NCBI RefSeq assembly: GCF_021602025.1
Contig: NZ_BQHW01000040.1
Location: 1 to 35,420, forward strand
DNA: 35,420 bases
Direction of reading: 5' to 3'
Source of the DNA: Pseudomonas ceruminis
Lineage (GTDB): Bacteria; Pseudomonadota; Gammaproteobacteria; Pseudomonadales; Pseudomonadaceae
Notes under the pieces: model-generated
Databases searched by the model: none
Seen by the model: the letters and a program-made list of their open reading frames with translations, nothing else
What the model was told of the DNA's origin: nothing
Made by a program: the position numbers and the translations under genes
Part shown: positions 26,244 through 33,502 of the stretch, one piece after another
Numbering within the stretch: position 1 is the stretch's first letter
How the letters are laid out: each line of letters opens with the position of its first letter

Positions 26244-26819
26244 TCAGGGCACCAGCTTGAACGCACGGTAGTAGTTGTTGCTGGGGATACGGTTGAACAG
26301 GGACAGCGACTGCCCTGAGTAATGGCCGGGGTAGAACAGCACCAAAGGCTTGTGACCGAGCAACGCGTGCAACTTGTTGAGCAGGTTGTGGGCTCGCAGG
26401 ACGGGCCAAACAGAGCCCACGCCTGAAATCAGGACGACATCGCGCTCGGCAGCGCCGCTGTGCTCCATCAGGAAAGGAGCAAACTTATCCATGTGCAGAG
26501 GCCCGGAAAGCGCCTTGAGCAACGCATGGTCGCCCTTGGTCTGCTGCATCAGGATGGCCTTGTCGGTGAAGCTGCGCTGATCCAGATATTCGCGCATGGC
26601 CTGCAGCAGGTTGATGTGGGCAACCTTGAGATGACTGTGCTTCTTGGCCAGGAGCCCCTCTAGGAAGCACAGGTACTCACGCACCTGTAGCTCATCCTCG
26701 GGGGCATAGTCGAAGATCCAGAAGCCGATCTCGTTGCCAAGGCCTTGGCTCTTGACGAACTCCTCGGTGAGGATTTTTTCCGGGATCTGATTCAGCCGAT
26801 CCTGTAGCTGCTGATTCAT
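26244..26819 (-). CDS. brxB: BREX protein BrxB (DUF1788)
   Basis: 191-residue protein matching the BrxB / DUF1788 family in size, position and in the typical segments ILTEEFVKSQGLGNEIGFWIFDY, DVVLISGVGSVWPVLRAHNLLN and KPLVLFYPGHYSG near the C-terminus. ATG 26819 is preceded by AGGAG at six bases. It lies 19 bases after brxA and 18 before brxC, as in most type 1 BREX operons. It is required for defence in the systems tested; its biochemical role is not settled. Confidence 0.93.
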   Translation of the reverse strand: MNQQLQDRLNQIPEKILTEEFVKSQGLGNEIGFWIFDYAPEDELQVREYLCFLEGLLAKKHSHLKVAHINLLQAMREYLDQRSFTDKAILMQQTKGDHALLKALSGPLHMDKFAPFLMEHSGAAERDVVLISGVGSVWPVLRAHNLLNKLHALLGHKPLVLFYPGHYSGQSLSLFNRIPSNNYYRAFKLVP

Positions 26820-26841
26820 CACTGACTCCTTGATTCCGCGC

Positions 26842-27459
26842 CTACTGCGCAGCGGCGCTGGATACTTCCAGGCAGGCTTTGATTCGTTGTCGGTAGCTGT
26901 CGTCCAGCAACGCGCGGGCCTCTGGCCGGATCTTTAGGTTTTGCAATCTCATGCTGCGCGTACTTTCCAGCAGACCGACTTCAGCCAGCATGCGGTAGAC
27001 GACTTGAGCCATCTTCTTGCGACTCGATTCAGTCCAGGTCGCGATGGCTGGATCTCGATGACTGCGCTCATCTAGGAATTCGCTCCAGTGGTAGGGCTCA
27101 AGCACCCCAGCGCGGGTAACAAAAGCATCCCGGACGACGGTTTCAATGAATTCGACGAGGAGAAGATTGCGCTCCAGGGCTGAACAGAACACCACTTGAG
27201 TGGCGAGCTCATCGTCGCCATCGCGAATGGCACGCCAAAAGGCGGCGTCCAACCGCTCCAAACGCTTGCGCAGGGCCTGAGCAACACGCTTGGCCGAAGC
27301 GGGGGTGCGTTTTTGAAGCCGGTTCTCTTGCTGGATGACCTCGTACCAGTGCTCGGCGCTGGCGTTCTGCAACAGCAGGTCGGCCACAATGCGAGACTCT
27401 CGAACCTGCAGCGAGCCGCCGATCAGGTCGGAGTCATAACTGAAAGTCTGCAAGCTCAC
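26842..27459 (-). CDS. brxA: BREX protein BrxA (DUF1819)
   Basis: 205-residue protein of the BrxA / DUF1819 family: YDSDLIGGSLQVRESRIVAD at the N-terminus, and further on a helical body with RTPASAKRVAQALRKRLE. BrxA is a small DNA-binding protein of the NusB-like fold needed by some BREX systems. The start is GTG 27459, overlapping the brxR stop (GTGA), so brxR and brxA are coupled. brxB follows after 19 bases. Confidence 0.92.
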   Translation of the reverse strand: MSLQTFSYDSDLIGGSLQVRESRIVADLLLQNASAEHWYEVIQQENRLQKRTPASAKRVAQALRKRLERLDAAFWRAIRDGDDELATQVVFCSALERNLLLVEFIETVVRDAFVTRAGVLEPYHWSEFLDERSHRDPAIATWTESSRKKMAQVVYRMLAEVGLLESTRSMRLQNLKIRPEARALLDDSYRQRIKACLEVSSAAAQ

Positions 27460-28325
27460 CCCTGGCCTCCACCAAAGAGGAGAGGTTCAAGCCTTCTGCG
27501 ATCCGTTGGTAACAGTTGCAGCGGATGCTCCCTCACGCGAGAAGCGTCGTCCTCGGTGATTGCTGCCTGAAAGCGCTGCAGGGTGTAGTGGGCCAGAGCC
27601 TTACGCACGGTCAACTGTAAGCGCCCTTCCGGCATGGCGAAGTCGCGCTCGACCAAGGTTTTCTGGGAGTCGCTGAGCAGCAGATTGGGGATCAGCGTTA
27701 GAGAAATCTTCTCTTGCCAAAGGCAGTCGTTCTCCGCCTCGGGCGCCTCTTCATCACAAGGCTTTGGCGTGCGATCAATGCGTGACAGAAGAAAATCACG
27801 GAAGTCATTCTGCTTGTGGCACCAAGCCCGTACATGCCAACGAAAGCCGGTGTACACCAAGGTATGGGGAGAAATGACTCGCTCGTGTGGCGCCGGGTTG
27901 CTCATTGAGGCATAGAGAATTCTAAGGCTGGTTCCCGCCCGGCAAGCTCGGACTACCTCACGCACAACCTCCGGTCGAATTGCACGGTCGGGCAACTGGA
28001 CAGTGGCAACCCCAGGATGGGATTCCAGCACCTGAGCCATCGGCTGCCCGCCCTGACTCACGAGCATTTCCAGATACTCATTGACGTGCCCAGCCGTGAG
28101 CACCGGCTGAAAGCCTGCAGCTGGGACATAGCCTTTGACTGCGGGGTTATGAATGAGCGCCCCTTCGTTGAACTCCGTGTTGTACCGATTGATGTCCGAG
28201 GAAGCCTGCTGCCGAGTAATGCCAAACCACTCGACTAGCTGAGTAGTGATCAGACGCCCCTCCCAGAAAGCAATCAGCTCAATGGCGCGCAGACGGAGAA
28301 GGACTTCGTGTTTGAGATTGAGCAT
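27456..28325 (-). CDS. brxR: BREX transcriptional regulator BrxR (HTH-WYL family)
   Basis: About 289 residues. N-terminal winged helix (LITTQLVEWFGITRQQASSD), a central WYL domain (SLRILYASMSNPAPHERVIS ... RWHVRAWCHKQNDFRDFLLSR) and a C-terminal WCX-like extension. This is the architecture of BrxR, the repressor at the head of many defence islands, which binds inverted repeats upstream of BREX. The start is ATG 28325 (a TTG two codons earlier is possible). The gene leads the operon and overlaps brxA. A short inverted repeat lies exactly between putative -35 and -10 elements 60-80 bases upstream, consistent with autorepression. Confidence 0.9.
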   Translation of the reverse strand: MLNLKHEVLLRLRAIELIAFWEGRLITTQLVEWFGITRQQASSDINRYNTEFNEGALIHNPAVKGYVPAAGFQPVLTAGHVNEYLEMLVSQGGQPMAQVLESHPGVATVQLPDRAIRPEVVREVVRACRAGTSLRILYASMSNPAPHERVISPHTLVYTGFRWHVRAWCHKQNDFRDFLLSRIDRTPKPCDEEAPEAENDCLWQEKISLTLIPNLLLSDSQKTLVERDFAMPEGRLQLTVRKALAHYTLQRFQAAITEDDASRVREHPLQLLPTDRRRLEPLLFGGGQG

Positions 28326-28381
28326 CCGCAAGGCCTGATCAGGATTCTAATCCGATACTGCCCGAGCGGAAGGGTGCTGTA

Positions 28382-28410
28382 AATAGACTTACTGTAAGAT
28401 TTTTTACCAA
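28382..28410 (-). promoter_or_regulatory. Putative brxR/BREX promoter with internal operator
   Basis: On the minus strand TTGGTA (28405-28410) and TCTATT (28382-28387) are separated by 17 bases, a reasonable sigma-70 arrangement. The spacer contains the inverted repeat CTTAC-T-GTAAG (28388-28398). A repeat centred in the spacer is what a BrxR-type repressor would bind to block polymerase. Promoter strength and binding are inferred only from sequence. Confidence 0.5.
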
Positions 28411-28540
28411 AATTAATAAGAAGACTCCCAGCGCGCGGCTCAGCATTGAATGCCGGTTGCAGGATCTTCCTACGCGAAGTCGAAACGGCTCTGAATTTGA
28501 CATCCGGCGCAGCATCAGGCGTGCCATACCACTTGCTTAA

Positions 28541-28813
28541 ATCCTGCGATCAGACCGAAGAGCCGCAGATCTCTATGAAGCCCTGTACGGGCTGAGCTAC
28601 TTCGACTTGAGCTATGGGCTGACGCTCGGCAGTGTAGAGTTGGAGCGCCTGCATCCAGGTCTGCGCGGTGCATTGCTGCTGATTTTCTACTTACTGGTCG
28701 ACAGGGAACGTGCTCCCATCATTCTTGACCAGCCCGAAGAGTGGATCGTCGCGCCTGTCATAAGACAGTCTCTCGGATGCAAAGATATTCTTGATTACAC
28801 AGCAAATTTTTAG
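28541..28813 (+). pseudogene. Remnant of an SMC-like / TrlF-type AAA ATPase
   Basis: A 90-codon stretch without a proper start. It reads ADLYEALYGLSYFDLSYGLT, then the signature and Walker B end of an ABC/SMC-type ATPase: ELERLHPGLRGALLLIFYLL and RAPIILDQPEE. In intact proteins of this type DQPEE is followed by NLDN and a segment ending in LVPxIRxAK. Here the frame goes directly to WIVAPVIRQSL, so about ten residues are missing, and then runs out. The N-terminal several hundred residues are absent. It is the scar of an earlier defence or repair gene between the BREX promoter and the next gene. Confidence 0.6.
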
Positions 28814-28835
28814 GCTAAGGATAGATGAGGCATTG

Positions 28836-30089
28836 ATGAAGGAATACGCTGAGTTTGAGATCCAACAAGCGTTGCACTACGTATGTTCCGCAGATAATCC
28901 GAAGGAGGCACTGGAACGCTTTCAGGATCATGTTGAGCTGCTAGGTGAATGGCGCATCATGTACGCGGCGGCTGAAGTCGGTGGGCCCTTTGGCTTGGTT
29001 CGGGAGCAGTTTTCCAAAAAAGGTTTCGTTTCGACCATGTTGCGCGGTAGGTCCGTTTGGATTCTGGACAAAACCTTCGCCTTGTCCAAAACACAGGTGA
29101 AATACGTGCTGGGTGGCTCGCTTTTTCTGGATTCGAATGCGGCCAGCTATATTCGCAAATTGTCGTATGCGGAGCGGATTTCTCCTGAACTCGACGCTGT
29201 GCGCGCGGACCTGCAACAGACGTTCTCTGTGGATGATCTCGCGAGGCTGAATTCATACATATACCTGTGTGAAGCACAGAAATCGTGGACACCCGAAACC
29301 CGTCAGTTTTGCAAAGAAACGGTTGCTGCTGTGCACGCACTATCCTTCGATAAAGCCCCATTGGGTGAGGGTTGGGGAGAGCGGTTTCGCACGCTTTACC
29401 AAGAACGTGCCGAGGCGTTCGCCGAGGAGTTTATCGACGGTTTTTCGCGCAATCTGGAGGCCGGGTTGAGCGTCGCCATTGCCCAGCAAGCTGCGGCCGC
29501 CGAATGCATGATTCTTCGTGCCAAAATTATCGAGTGCACCTCTTCTGCGTCACCGGAGGCGAAAATGGAGGCGCTACTTAGCTTCATGCACGATGAGCTG
29601 CGTATCTTCATGCTGCGTGAGCTAATTGTATGTGCCGATATTCTCTTTCATACCAAGAAAACAAAGCTTTCCGAGAAGCTGAACTCTGTACTGGACAAGA
29701 AAGACCCACTCCGCATCATCAATAACTGCGCCTGGGACCTATACATACTAAGGCTCATCGAGTCGCTGTCTAATCCACAGCACTTAGATGGCGTAGATTT
29801 CTGCCTGGATCATTTGATCACTTTTGATGAGGATTTGCTGGATGTTATTTGCCTGACTGAATTGCGCGCAGTGGCGGTTCATCTCGCCTCACATCGAGCG
29901 TATCCATTCTTTGATAATGAGTTGACTGGCTGGCTGACTGGCTTGATCGGGCACAAGCGTATGGCGAATTTCTCAGGGAACTTGCAGGAATTAGCCTTTA
30001 ACCAGCGAGCGGATCTTAGAAGCTTGGAGAACGTGCAGAAAATTCTGGCGGAGGACCGTCTTCGGTTACTGCAGTTGGCAAAAAAGTAG
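28836..30089 (+). CDS. Uncharacterised 417-residue protein, possible PIN-like domain
   Basis: Divergent from BREX. ATG 28836 has GAGG five bases upstream; the frame also opens at a TTG at 28791. I do not recognise a family. The only suggestive signature is YVLGGSLFLDSNAASYIRKL near residue 90, which resembles the first strand and aspartate of PIN-like nucleases (LDTN motif). Acidic clusters further on (FCLDHLITFDEDLLDVICLTE) could supply more metal ligands, but the pattern is not convincing. The rest is helical and soluble. It is followed by a 628-base noncoding stretch leading to the reverse transcriptase gene. It may be the surviving part of the system whose ATPase remnant lies just upstream. 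Confidence 0.6.
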   Translation: MKEYAEFEIQQALHYVCSADNPKEALERFQDHVELLGEWRIMYAAAEVGGPFGLVREQFSKKGFVSTMLRGRSVWILDKTFALSKTQVKYVLGGSLFLDSNAASYIRKLSYAERISPELDAVRADLQQTFSVDDLARLNSYIYLCEAQKSWTPETRQFCKETVAAVHALSFDKAPLGEGWGERFRTLYQERAEAFAEEFIDGFSRNLEAGLSVAIAQQAAAAECMILRAKIIECTSSASPEAKMEALLSFMHDELRIFMLRELIVCADILFHTKKTKLSEKLNSVLDKKDPLRIINNCAWDLYILRLIESLSNPQHLDGVDFCLDHLITFDEDLLDVICLTELRAVAVHLASHRAYPFFDNELTGWLTGLIGHKRMANFSGNLQELAFNQRADLRSLENVQKILAEDRLRLLQLAKK

Positions 30090-30109
30090 GTGATGGTTTG
30101 TCTGACGGC

Positions 30110-30330
30110 GGCATTCTGAGGATGATCTGAAGTTGTCACTGGCAGCTGAGGGTTGTGGCAGCCTGTCACGAGCGACTGGAGCCGATCCGAAGCTGACGGT
30201 GGCCACAGCCAGAAATGGCCAAAAGCGGGAACTATCCCACCCCTATGAAGTTTTGGCACCTACCAGATACTTGAAGACAGAGCGCTTCCAACGTCAACGC
30301 TGTGGCATCTATTCCGTTGCACGGAGACTT
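30110..30330. other. Noncoding stretch, repeat-like, no gene seen
   Basis: Between the stop at 30089 and the structured region upstream of the reverse transcriptase. It contains short imperfect repeats (GGCAGCTGAGGG / GGCAGCCTG, TGGCC repeats around 30198-30220) and has the look of the dispersed intergenic sequences found in Pseudomonas islands and plasmids. No open frame with a ribosome binding site is visible on either strand. Confidence 0.35.
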
Positions 30331-30399
30331 CAGAGCACCTGACGCCTAGCTGAAGGAGTGCCATGCCTCTCGAAAAGGCGGGGGCTGTTCAGCTCAGAT

Positions 30400-30715
30400 T
30401 TATGCTAGCCTGCAAGCGCTTCGGGTGTAGACCCGAAGGTGCATCACAAGCTGTCAAGCCCCAAGGCGGCATCCCAGGTGTAACAACCCAGGTTGACCAG
30501 CAATGCGGCCAGCAGCCCTCGGATACTTATCTTCATAGGTACTCCAAATGTGACGCTGACACTATACGTCGATCCTAGCAATCGCGGCGAAATCGGAACT
30601 GGGTGACTGAGACCGATTGGATAATGTGAGGAACATTTGGGTTTATCCGGCCAGGCGGCTTGAGGATTGCCGCCATCCTAAGCCTGGCCGGTTGGCTCGA
30701 TACAAGGATGTACGC
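30400..30715 (+). ncRNA. Putative DRT2-associated structured noncoding RNA
   Basis: The region directly upstream of the reverse transcriptase is rich in hairpins: CTTCGGGT/ACCCGAAG with a GTAG loop (30419-30438), AATCGG/CCGATT (30591-30618), GGATAA/TTATCC (30619-30648), and a 10-bp CCGGCCAGGC/GCCTGGCCGG stem (30647-30691) ending 26 bases before the RT start. DRT2 systems are known to encode a noncoding RNA at this place that the enzyme copies by rolling-circle reverse transcription into a repeated open frame (neo). Consistent with that, one frame is open through 30363-30578. Exact ends and the template segment are not resolved, and I found no strong promoter. Confidence 0.55.
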
Positions 30716-30717
30716 TG

Positions 30718-32001
30718 ATGCCAGAAAATTGGTACAAGTCTCGGGGCTATCTGCACTTTGATCGTCCGATAAACCAGGCAGCAGCGCTGGAGATCGTCTC
30801 AAATCCTAAGACTGTTGCTAAGCATGCCTTTTACCCGTTCATTCGCTATGTCGCGCAAACACAGAAAGTGTTCTTCGACAAAAGCATTGGGAAAGTGGTC
30901 AAAAAAGCCCCTAAGCAGCGGCCTATTTCCTACGCCGCACACGTCGACAGCCATATTTATTCGTACTACTGCGACCTGCTGAACCAGGCCTACGAGGGAC
31001 ATCTGGCTAAGGTGCGGTGGGCCTCGGCAATCTTGGCATTCAGAGCCCTTGGCAAAAGCAATATCGATTTTGCTCGGGATGCGTTCCTGGATATCGCGGC
31101 GCGAAAGTCCTGCTGTGTCATAGCCATCGACATCAAAGGCTTCTTTGACAACCTAGACCATACGCACCTGAAAAATGCCTGGCAGGCGATTCTCGACACC
31201 AGCCATTTGCCCGACGACCACTACGCGGTTTTTCGATCCCTCACAAAGTATTCGTTCGTCTACAGGGATCAAGTCTACGAAGCGCTGGGCCTCTCCAAGA
31301 ACAACCCCAAGCAAGGCCGCAAGCGAATTTGCGAGCCCCATGAATTCAGAACTAAGGTTCGTGATGGCGGCCTGATCGAAACCAACAGGGACAAAAAAGG
31401 TATCCCCCAAGGCTCCCCTATCAGTGCCCTGCTGTCCAACGTGTACATGATGGGCTTCGATGAGCAGATCCACGCGTATGTCCAATCCTGCGGTGGTTCC
31501 TACTACCGATACTGCGATGACGTACTGCTAATTGTGCCACTGGAGAAAGAGGCAGAGGCCAAAGCCCTAGTCGACCTACGCGTCAATGAGATAGGCCTGG
31601 AGATCCAGACTGCCAAGACGGAGACCTGCAAATTCACTCGATCAGTCAAGGGGTTGAGATCCGACCGACCGCTGCAATATCTGGGCTTTATCTTTGATGG
31701 GGCCAACATTTACCTGCGTTCATCGTCACTAGCTCGCTATCAGGACCGTGTAAACAGAGGCATCTGGCTGGCAGGAAAATGCATGGACAAGGTCAACGCC
31801 AAGCGAATTGCCAGAGGGCAGTTGCCTCGCTCGATGTTCCTGAAGAAGCTGTATAAGCGGTACTCCTACCTGGGCCGAAGGAACTTCATTTCTTATGGCT
31901 ACCGGGCAGCCAGAGCCATGAACGCCCCCTCGATCAAGAAGCAGCTCAAGCCACACTGGAACAGGCTCCGCGAGCGCATTTCTGATGCGCAAGGCGAATG
32001 A
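30718..32001 (+). CDS. drt2: Defence-associated reverse transcriptase, DRT2 type
   Basis: 427-residue reverse transcriptase. The N-terminus contains SRGYLHFDRPIN, typical of DRT2. Palm motifs: A at VIAIDIKGFFDNLDH (D138), B at GIPQGSPISALLSN (228-241), catalytic C motif YCDD (265-268) and LQYLGFIFDG after it. It has no RNase H or maturase domain, ruling out a group II intron enzyme. YCDD and the N-terminus match characterised DRT2 enzymes, which copy their own upstream noncoding RNA and, on infection, make a toxic repeated gene (neo) that stops growth. The ATG has AAGGA upstream within the structured leader. It is a single-gene system. Confidence 0.88.
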   Translation: MPENWYKSRGYLHFDRPINQAAALEIVSNPKTVAKHAFYPFIRYVAQTQKVFFDKSIGKVVKKAPKQRPISYAAHVDSHIYSYYCDLLNQAYEGHLAKVRWASAILAFRALGKSNIDFARDAFLDIAARKSCCVIAIDIKGFFDNLDHTHLKNAWQAILDTSHLPDDHYAVFRSLTKYSFVYRDQVYEALGLSKNNPKQGRKRICEPHEFRTKVRDGGLIETNRDKKGIPQGSPISALLSNVYMMGFDEQIHAYVQSCGGSYYRYCDDVLLIVPLEKEAEAKALVDLRVNEIGLEIQTAKTETCKFTRSVKGLRSDRPLQYLGFIFDGANIYLRSSSLARYQDRVNRGIWLAGKCMDKVNAKRIARGQLPRSMFLKKLYKRYSYLGRRNFISYGYRAARAMNAPSIKKQLKPHWNRLRERISDAQGE

Positions 32002-32011
32002 CATTGATAGG

Positions 32012-32083
32012 CCACGCTTCCAAGGCTGTGCAATTACCCAGGGAAATCAAGCTTGATACCGTAAGTGTTCCCCTGGGGCGTGG
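32012..32083. repeat. Nested inverted repeats downstream of the reverse transcriptase
   Basis: Outer stem CCACGC (32012-32017) / GCGTGG (32078-32083), middle stem CCCAGGGAA (32037-32045) / TTCCCCTGGG (32068-32077, one bulged base), and an inner perfect 12-base palindrome ATCAAGCTTGAT (32046-32057). The three levels nest, so the transcript could fold into one extended structure. No T-run follows, so it is not an obvious terminator. It may be an RNA structure or an operator for the next gene. Confidence 0.5.
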
Positions 32084-32137
32084 AATATGTTGACGGGAAG
32101 CCGTCTCCCCCCCTGCGGACATTTCAGGAGCAATACC

Positions 32138-32416
32138 ATGACGATGGCCCATGAACGCACCCGTAGCGTTGTTCAAACACGGGACTTCCTACAGGAGCTG
32201 GCTAGGGACACGAGCCTTCCTGAAAGCGTACGGTACCAAGCAAAAAATCTACTACGGCATTACCCGACAGCAGAAGCCGTCTGGTTGGCTGGTCGAGTGG
32301 AAGAGCGATCCAAGCAGGAGCTTTCCCTATTGGCCGACAAGCATGGACCTCTACATCCGGTGTTAGTCAGCTGGCTGTTAAATGATCCGATGTTTTCTGA
32401 TAAAGGAACTAGCTGA
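32138..32416 (+). CDS. BPSL0761-family small protein
   Basis: 92-residue protein starting MTMAHERTRSVVQTRDFLQE, with the later RYQAKNLLRHYPTAEAVW segment. This N-terminal ERTRxxxQTRxFL and LLRHYP pattern is that of the BPSL0761 family, common small proteins of Pseudomonas and Burkholderia islands with no known function. The start at ATG 32138 is supported by CAGGAG seven bases before it. It is the last gene of the element before the hrpB junction. Confidence 0.75.
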   Translation: MTMAHERTRSVVQTRDFLQELARDTSLPESVRYQAKNLLRHYPTAEAVWLAGRVEERSKQELSLLADKHGPLHPVLVSWLLNDPMFSDKGTS

Positions 32417-32496
32417 GTCAGACCAAATGGGGGCACGGGTACATTGCTTTACGTTGACCATGGTGAGCTTGTGAGGGCAAGCGGCGATCACCAGCC

Positions 32497-32527
32497 CATC
32501 AAACGTGATGAAGATCCCTTTTTTTGA
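32497..32527 (+). terminator. Weak intrinsic terminator candidate
   Basis: A 5-bp hairpin CATCA-AACG-TGATG (32497-32510) is followed after eight bases by a run of seven or more T (from about 32519). The stem is short, so termination is only plausible. It would end the plus-strand transcript of the small BPSL0761-like gene at the right end of the element. Confidence 0.3.
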
Positions 32528-32942
32528 CAAGAATTAAGATTTTTCGTGCATTTAGTAATTGGTGGTACTCGTCAAAGATGACAAGGCCTACGCCATCCAG
32601 GGCAGGATCATCTTGGAGCCGACGAGCCAGGATACCTTCCGTGACGACTTCGATCCGGGTGCGCGGGCCGACCTTGCTTTCAAGGCGGATGCGGTAGCCG
32701 ACCGTCTGACCAACCTGCTCACCCAGTTCGCTTGCCAACCGCTCGGCCGCCGCACGGGCGGCCAACCGCCGGGGTTCGAGCATGAGAATGGTCTGCCCCG
32801 CCAGCCAGGGCTCGTTCAGCAGCGCCAGCGGCACGCGGGTAGTCTTGCCGGCGCCGGGGGGGGCTTCGAGCACGGCTTCGTCGCGGTTTTCCAGGGCCTG
32901 GCGCAGGGCGGGCAACACGGCATCGATTGGTAATGAAATCAT
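32499..32942 (-). pseudogene. hrpB: Host hrpB, 5' fragment interrupted by the element
   Basis: From ATG 32942 the frame gives [20 protein letters not shown] and continues colinearly with the complete HrpB at 4361-6883, including Walker [14 protein letters not shown], up to GLVIFDEYH (codons at 32562-32576). It then leaves the family abruptly and runs for 20 unrelated residues to a stop at 32499. The break is directly after the DEYH catalytic motif. The neighbouring lipoprotein and fieF genes look like ordinary chromosome, so this is the resident copy and the element's right end lies at or just before 32561. The 3' remainder of the gene is not in the window. Confidence 0.9.
32545..32582. other. 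Right junction of the element (attR candidate) in hrpB
   Basis: Chromosomal hrpB ends and element sequence begins within this stretch. On the minus strand the last host codons are GTC ATC TTT GAC GAG TAC CAC (V I F D E Y H), and then CAA TTA CTA begins the foreign tail. The same amino acids in the element's own hrpB are written with four different codons (TTC, GAT, GAA, CAT). A direct repeat at the left end could not be found, probably because the IS5 copy occupies it or it lies outside. Confidence 0.6.
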
Positions 32943-33058
32943 GGTGGTCCTCGAACAGTCGCGCGAGTATAACGGCGAACCCAGCCTGCTCTATCATGGT
33001 CTTAGCTTCAGGTACTGGCGCTTCGCTTGCCCTGCTGAACACCTTTTCGGAGATTTAC

Positions 33059-33478
33059 ATGCGTATCCCATCCCGCGTCATCGGTGGCGCACTCATCGTC
33101 ACCCTGCTGACCCAGCTGACGGCCTGCGGCACGCTGTTCTACCCAGATCGCCGCGGCCAGATCGATGGCAAGATCGACCCCGTGGTCGCCGCGATGGATG
33201 CCATCGGCATCCTGTTCTACGTGATCCCGGGCCTGATCGCATTTGGCATCGACTTCGCCACCGGCGCGATCTACTACCCTGGCGGCCGCACGGCGCAGGT
33301 CGCCCCGGAAAAACTGCGTGAAGCGGTAAGCCCGGATGGCAAGGTCGACAACCTCAAGCTCCAGGCCATTCTCGAAAGCGAGCTGGGCCGGCGCCTGCCG
33401 CTGAACGATCCGCGGCTGATCCAGCACCGTGGCAGCGTCGAGCAACTGGCCAGCTTTGGCCTGGTACCGGCGGCCTGA
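33059..33478 (+). CDS. YceK/YidQ-family lipoprotein
   Basis: 139-residue lipoprotein. The signal peptide MRIPSRVIGGALIVTLLTQL ends in a lipobox LTAC, so the mature protein would begin at the acylated cysteine 23 or close to it. Then comes the family pattern CGTLFYPDRRGQIDGKIDP and a hydrophobic segment (AIGILFYVIPGLIAFGIDFA). ATG 33059 has GGAG upstream. It is divergent from the interrupted hrpB and upstream of fieF, an ordinary chromosomal arrangement. Confidence 0.85.
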   Translation: MRIPSRVIGGALIVTLLTQLTACGTLFYPDRRGQIDGKIDPVVAAMDAIGILFYVIPGLIAFGIDFATGAIYYPGGRTAQVAPEKLREAVSPDGKVDNLKLQAILESELGRRLPLNDPRLIQHRGSVEQLASFGLVPAA

Positions 33479-33502
33479 ACCGCCCAAGGACAGCACTGAG
33501 GC

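Noticed and set aside
30363-30578. 71-codon open frame upstream of DRT2 as an ordinary protein gene
   Set aside because: No ribosome binding site of note, hairpins inside, and position matches the DRT2 RNA; better read as part of the noncoding template.
30647-30691. Strong hairpin before the RT gene as a terminator
   Set aside because: No T-run follows, and it lies immediately upstream of the RT ribosome site; better seen as part of the structured RNA.
30718-32001. Group II intron maturase or retron reverse transcriptase
   Set aside because: No maturase or HNH domain, no intron boundaries or msr/msd-like adjacent repeats, YCDD instead of the usual YADD, and the N-terminus matches DRT2.
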